Positions 60,688 to 64,000 of a stretch of 64,000 nt of DNA are shown in pieces. The stretch's first letter is position 1; each line of letters begins with the position of its first letter. Position numbers and translations under genes: made by a program. Source of the DNA: Alphaproteobacteria bacterium (GTDB taxonomy: Bacteria; Myxococcota_A; UBA796; CAJQPC01); NCBI GenBank assembly GCA_020632795.1, contig JACKEV010000018.1, forward strand, positions 194,536-258,535. The letters run 5' to 3'. The notes under the pieces were generated by a model. That model was not told the origin of the DNA and did no database searches. It saw only the letters and a list, made by a program, of their open reading frames with translations.

Positions 60688-60688
60688 C

Positions 60689-60741
60689 GACGTCCTCTGG
60701 CCACTTCAATTTATTCAGTAGCAATTGAAATCAAGGACGTC
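60689..60741. promoter_or_regulatory. Concentric inverted repeats upstream of the men operon
   Basis: TTCAATT (60705-60711)/AATTGAA (60723-60729) lies within GACGTCC (60689-60695)/GGACGTC (60735-60741). Both are perfect, and their centres are within 2 bp of each other. The AT-rich inner part is where a promoter for the minus-strand operon is expected. A dimeric regulator site or a transcribed leader hairpin are both possible. Confidence 0.45.
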
Positions 60742-60811
60742 CTATGCGGTCGGATGCCGGGTGGCAAGACGGAAAGTGCGACGCGGGCGGGCTGACGCTA
60801 TCCTTCCACGC

Positions 60812-60946
60812 ATGAAGCGTCGACTCCTGACCCGCGCCCTGCGCGCGATGTTGCCGACCCCGTCGCGGATCTGGGACCTCGCGGCGCGGGCGCTGTCGGT
60901 GGCGCACCCCACGAACGCGAGCGGGAACAACCAGTCTCAGCGCTGA
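60812..60946 (+). CDS. Possible small basic peptide
   Basis: 44 residues from ATG 60812 (MKRRLLTRALRAMLPTPSRI), cationic and amphipathic at the N-terminus. No strong ribosome site. An overlapping minus-strand frame from 60930 (MFPLAFVGCATDSARAARSQ) with a lipobox-like GC could equally be the real product. Neither can be confirmed from sequence alone. Confidence 0.25.
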   Translation: MKRRLLTRALRAMLPTPSRIWDLAARALSVAHPTNASGNNQSQR

Positions 60947-61452
60947 CGCAGCAAGAACCTCTGCAGCGCCACCACCGCCAGCGCGTGGTCGATCGCCCCG
61001 CGCTCCAGCATCCCCGGCAGCGCCGCGCGCGGGCGCAGCTCCACCCGGAGATCCTGCTCGCCGGGCCCCAGCTCGGGCGCCCCCAGCCGCCGCGCGCCCC
61101 GCATCGCGAACAGCCAGGTCCGGTTGTCCTGGATCGCCGGGTTGGACCACACTACCCCCATCGGAGCCAGCGCCCCCCCGCCGTAGCCGGTCTCCTCCCG
61201 CAGCTCCCGGACCGCCGCCTCGGCCGGGGTCTCGCCCGGATCGACGCAGCCCCCAGGGATCTCCAGGGTCTCCTGGTCGATCCCGAAGCGGTGCTGGCGC
61301 ACGAGCACCAGCCGGTCGTCCTCGGTCAGCGCGACCACGTTCACCCAGTCAGGCATGCGCAGCCGGACGTAGAGCTGCGGGCCGGCGGTGGTCTGCACCG
61401 GGATCCCCTCGACCCGGAGGATGGGGTGCTCCAGCAGGACACGAGCGCGCAT
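60937..61452 (-). CDS. NUDIX hydrolase, ADP-ribose-pyrophosphatase-like
   Basis: 171 residues. The Nudix box is complete: GGCVDPGETPAEAAVRELRE followed by ETG (GX5EX7REUXEEXGU), with metal-binding Glu residues in REETGY. The N-terminal domain (YVRLRMPDWVNVVALTEDDR, LVLVRQHRFGID) and the VRQxR pattern resemble ADP-ribose and NADH pyrophosphatases. It hydrolyses a nucleoside diphosphate linked to another moiety. It is divergent from the SLH-like gene. Confidence 0.88.
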   Translation of the reverse strand: MRARVLLEHPILRVEGIPVQTTAGPQLYVRLRMPDWVNVVALTEDDRLVLVRQHRFGIDQETLEIPGGCVDPGETPAEAAVRELREETGYGGGALAPMGVVWSNPAIQDNRTWLFAMRGARRLGAPELGPGEQDLRVELRPRAALPGMLERGAIDHALAVVALQRFLLRQR

Positions 61453-61559
61453 CGTTCTTCACCTCGGGCCGGACCGGATTCCGCTTAGAGGTCAGCCGTC
61501 CTATCGGGTAACATTCAAAATCCGGGATCCCTACGTCCATCCGCCATCGGAGTCCGCCC

Positions 61560-63884
61560 GTGCCCAACGCCGGATACCAGGAGCGCGGCCGAAGCGGCCG
61601 TGAGCAGTCCTCGTCCACCAGCTCTTCGACCTCCAGCGAGATCGAGGTCGCCGACGAGAGCAACCAGGCCATGCAGGAGGCCATGTCCGAGCAGGAGGCC
61701 GACACCGGCCCCACCTTGCGCGAGCTGCGCATGCTGCAGCCCAACAGCGTCGGGGGCTTCGTGGCCCAGATCATCGACGCCACGGGCACCTGCACCCCCA
61801 TCTCCCAGCTCCTGCCCACCCAGGATCCCCAGGATCTCAAGCGGGCCATCACCCGCGGCGAGTCCGCGATGGTCATCTACAACGCGCTGGAGCTGGGCGA
61901 GACCTTCGAGGGCAAGCCGACGACCTTCGACGACGTCCCCATGTCGTATGACTGCGCGGTCCCGCTGTACCGATGCCGCGAGGAGGGCATCTTCGAGGGC
62001 CCCGGCCAGGACCGCTTCATGCCCTACGAGATGCTGCGGGCCGAGCACGTCCTGCCGCTGACCCAGCTGGTGGAGACCTGGAACGACTCGATGGGGGCGG
62101 ACACCCAGATGCTCGATCCCGGCGACCTCTTCGACACCGACCCGGTGTTCATGGAGGACGCCATGGGCCTCAAGGCAGAGGGCATGGGCTCGGCGATGAC
62201 GAGCCAGGACTCCGCTGGCGCCCAGCAGGTCATGAGCACCGAGCAGGCGCTGCTGCTGCCCTCCCAGACCGCAGGCGGGTTCACCGCGCGCCTGCTCCAG
62301 GCCCAGGGCAGCTCGGCCAGCCCCGCCGAGGTGCTCGCCGGCATGGACCTCAACGGCCCCCTGACCCGCGCCCAGGCTGCGGTCCTCATGGCCCGGGTGA
62401 TGGGCCTCGGCGACCGCCTCGGCGGCCAGCCGGCGGTGTACAACGACCTGCCCCTGTCCCACTGGGCGGCCTCGGCGGTCTACCGCTGCCAGGAGGAGGG
62501 CATCATGGGGGCTGCGGTCTCCGGCGGCTTCGCGCCCTCGCGCACCCTGGACGCCTCCAGCGCGGAGCAGTTCGTCCAGCAGAGCCAGAACCCCGGCCCC
62601 AGCGGCCCGACCCCCGTCGCCACCGGTCCCCAGGAGGCCAGCAACGAGCCCTCCTCGGACGTCCAGCAGACCCCCGAGCAGGCCCTGCAAGGCCAGGGCG
62701 CCCTGATGACCGAGCTGGAGAAGATCGCGGCCTCCCAGGGCGGCGGCGCGGGCGGGCAGCAGGGCGGTGTGGCCAGCCTGTTCGGCAACCTGTTCGGCGG
62801 CCAGCTCCCGGTGGGCGGGGCCGAGGCGGCGCTGCTCGTCGGGCGCGCCACCGGCGACAGCGCGCGCCTGCCCTTCGACCGCGCCTCGGCCACCTCCGCC
62901 TCCGACACCGCCCGGGCCGCCCAGGGCGACGTGCAGGCCGCCGCGGTGCTGGACTCGGTCACCGCCTCGGTCTCCAAGGCCACCAACACCCGCCCCGATC
63001 AGGTCCTGTTCGTCGGGGGCACCCTGCGCTGGGGCGTGGGTCGGATCTCGGGCGGGGACGTCGCCCGGCAGCTCGACGCCTACCTCAAGTACGCCGCCGA
63101 CAACGGGCTCACCGACCGCCTGCAGGGCTACTTCGGCGGCTCCGGCCAGTTCGACGCGCTGCGGGACCGCTTCGCCGCCCAGGGCGACGCCACCACCGTC
63201 ACCCCCGCCGAGCTGGCCGCGCTCCAGGCCCTGGGGCGGGACCGCGACCTCGCCGCCGCCCACAACCAGATCGCCAAGGAGGACGTCGCCGCGGACCTCG
63301 CCCGCATCGGCGACATGAAGCCGGCCTACCCCTTCATCGACGACCGCAACACCATCTCCGAGCTGGCCGCGCACGTCTTCACCCACGCCATCCGCTTCGT
63401 GGGCGACCCCGACGTGGTCCACCGCGCGGTGCTCGCCCGCCTCGGCGGCGACCCCGACCGCATCGCCCAGACCGTCGGCGAGCGCGCGTTCCTCGGCTTC
63501 GTGCGCGACGCGGTGCTGCGCTGGGTGCAGCCCAACGAGCGGCGCGGCGTGGAGATGAGCTTCCGCGAGATCTTCAACAACTACGGCACCGAGCTGCTGC
63601 GCTACCCCCTCGGCAACACCTCCAAGTCCAACGACATGGAGGGCCAGGTCAACGACGAGAACGGCCGCCCGGTCGCCAACCAGCGCGTCACCGTGCGCAG
63701 CACCCGGGGCGAGGAGTTCACCGCCCGCACCAACGTGCGCGGCTTCTTCTGGCTCTCCGCGGGCCTCACCCCCGGCGACTACACCGTCGAGCTGGACGAC
63801 GGCGTGCGGCAGGCGGTGCAGATCGTCGGCGGGCAGACCTCCTGGGTCGAGCTGCAGGCCCAGCAGGGCGCCGGGGAGGCTTAG
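61560..63884 (+). CDS. Large protein with SLH-like repeats and a carboxypeptidase-regulatory-like domain
   Basis: 774 residues from GTG 61560; no signal peptide. The first 50 residues are Ser/Glu-rich and disordered. Two S-layer-homology-like repeats follow: TRGESAMVIYNALELGETFE to FDDVPMSYDCAVPLYRCREE with FMPYEMLRAEHV (about 98-180), and LTRAQAAVLMARVMGLGDRL to YNDLPLSHWAASAVYRCQEE (about 260-335). A Gln/Gly/Pro-rich linker leads to a helical region (about 430-690). The end (about 695-770) is a carboxypeptidase-regulatory-like beta-sandwich (GRPVANQRVTVRSTRGEEFT, TPGDYTVELDDG). Absence of a signal peptide with surface-type domains suggests non-Sec export. Function unknown. Confidence 0.7.
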   Translation: MPNAGYQERGRSGREQSSSTSSSTSSEIEVADESNQAMQEAMSEQEADTGPTLRELRMLQPNSVGGFVAQIIDATGTCTPISQLLPTQDPQDLKRAITRGESAMVIYNALELGETFEGKPTTFDDVPMSYDCAVPLYRCREEGIFEGPGQDRFMPYEMLRAEHVLPLTQLVETWNDSMGADTQMLDPGDLFDTDPVFMEDAMGLKAEGMGSAMTSQDSAGAQQVMSTEQALLLPSQTAGGFTARLLQAQGSSASPAEVLAGMDLNGPLTRAQAAVLMARVMGLGDRLGGQPAVYNDLPLSHWAASAVYRCQEEGIMGAAVSGGFAPSRTLDASSAEQFVQQSQNPGPSGPTPVATGPQEASNEPSSDVQQTPEQALQGQGALMTELEKIAASQGGGAGGQQGGVASLFGNLFGGQLPVGGAEAALLVGRATGDSARLPFDRASATSASDTARAAQGDVQAAAVLDSVTASVSKATNTRPDQVLFVGGTLRWGVGRISGGDVARQLDAYLKYAADNGLTDRLQGYFGGSGQFDALRDRFAAQGDATTVTPAELAALQALGRDRDLAAAHNQIAKEDVAADLARIGDMKPAYPFIDDRNTISELAAHVFTHAIRFVGDPDVVHRAVLARLGGDPDRIAQTVGERAFLGFVRDAVLRWVQPNERRGVEMSFREIFNNYGTELLRYPLGNTSKSNDMEGQVNDENGRPVANQRVTVRSTRGEEFTARTNVRGFFWLSAGLTPGDYTVELDDGVRQAVQIVGGQTSWVELQAQQGAGEA

Positions 63885-64000
63885 CCCCTCGGTTGATTCC
63901 TTAGAGAGGCGCGGGCGAAGCTCCGATCCGGGTCGTCCATCACGGCTCACCACTAGTCACATCTCGAGGGCCATCCTGTCGGCCAAGGGCCAAGAGGCTG
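63885..64000. other. Downstream intergenic tail at window edge
   Basis: 116 bp with no gene start or clear hairpin; the next gene lies outside the window. Confidence 0.4.

Noticed and set aside
60742..60930. Minus-strand peptide MFPLAFVGCATDSARAARSQ with a lipobox-like Cys
   Set aside because: It overlaps an equally weak plus-strand peptide, has no clear ribosome site and no conserved features; noted only as an alternative.

Overview
The window is a 64 kb chromosomal segment of a high-GC Gram-negative bacterium. The GC-saturated third codon positions, a giant YD-repeat (RHS) toxin, an extracellular-contractile-injection-system (eCIS) core protein, a type II glutamine synthetase under an apparent sigma-54 promoter, and a full-looking menaquinone operon together suggest a myxobacterium-like organism (Myxococcota or a neighbouring former deltaproteobacterial group). 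That assignment is an inference; there is no rRNA or other marker in the window. No tRNA, rRNA or CRISPR array was seen.

Left part (1-15.7 kb) is accessory DNA. It opens with the 3' part of a polymorphic RHS toxin ending in a Tox-REase-5 nuclease domain, followed at once by its Imm52-type immunity gene. Next come two paralogous copies of a three-gene cassette (divergent XRE-type regulator; coiled-coil protein; small basic protein with an HTH-like stretch), then a tyrosine integrase. I do not recognise this cassette as a named system. Several strong inverted repeats sit in the gaps, including an 18-bp palindrome over the second cassette's promoter and a long imperfect hairpin behind the integrase. 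An IS110-family element with a candidate bridge-RNA region follows a degenerate metallo-beta-lactamase-like gene.

From 16 to 22.6 kb lie housekeeping and orphan genes: a small secreted protein, a VOC protein, an epimerase, an aminotransferase broken by five frameshifts, a flavodoxin-membrane fusion and a multi-pass membrane protein. At 22.9-28.7 kb the base composition drops sharply and a defence island appears: a GHKL ATPase with three partner proteins on the plus strand facing a Dcm-type cytosine methyltransferase and a Vsr-type endonuclease on the minus strand.

From 28.9 to 42.6 kb is a mixed set: amidohydrolase lipoprotein, HNH endonuclease, cupin, GNAT, E2-like acyltransferase, AAA ATPase/nuclease, phosphodiesterase-like protein with an LpxL-like acyltransferase, VOC protein, and a POT peptide transporter abutting a DUF885 metallopeptidase. 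At 42.6-45.5 kb glnII and a GAF-AAA-Fis enhancer-binding protein are joined by a textbook sigma-54 promoter and three copies of a TCCTACA-N4-TGTAGGA palindrome.

The right end holds an eCIS-core protein (45.6 kb), a possible lipoprotein, a DUF2058 protein, a signal-peptidase-I homologue that lacks both catalytic residues, and an eight-gene minus-strand operon for menaquinone synthesis (polyprenyl synthase, menG, menF, menD, menA, menC, a di-haem peroxidase, menE) with a likely DHNA-CoA thioesterase opposite its end. menB and menH are not in the window. A NUDIX gene and a large SLH-like repeat protein close the window. Many starts overlap the preceding stop by 4 bp, which indicates tight operons.
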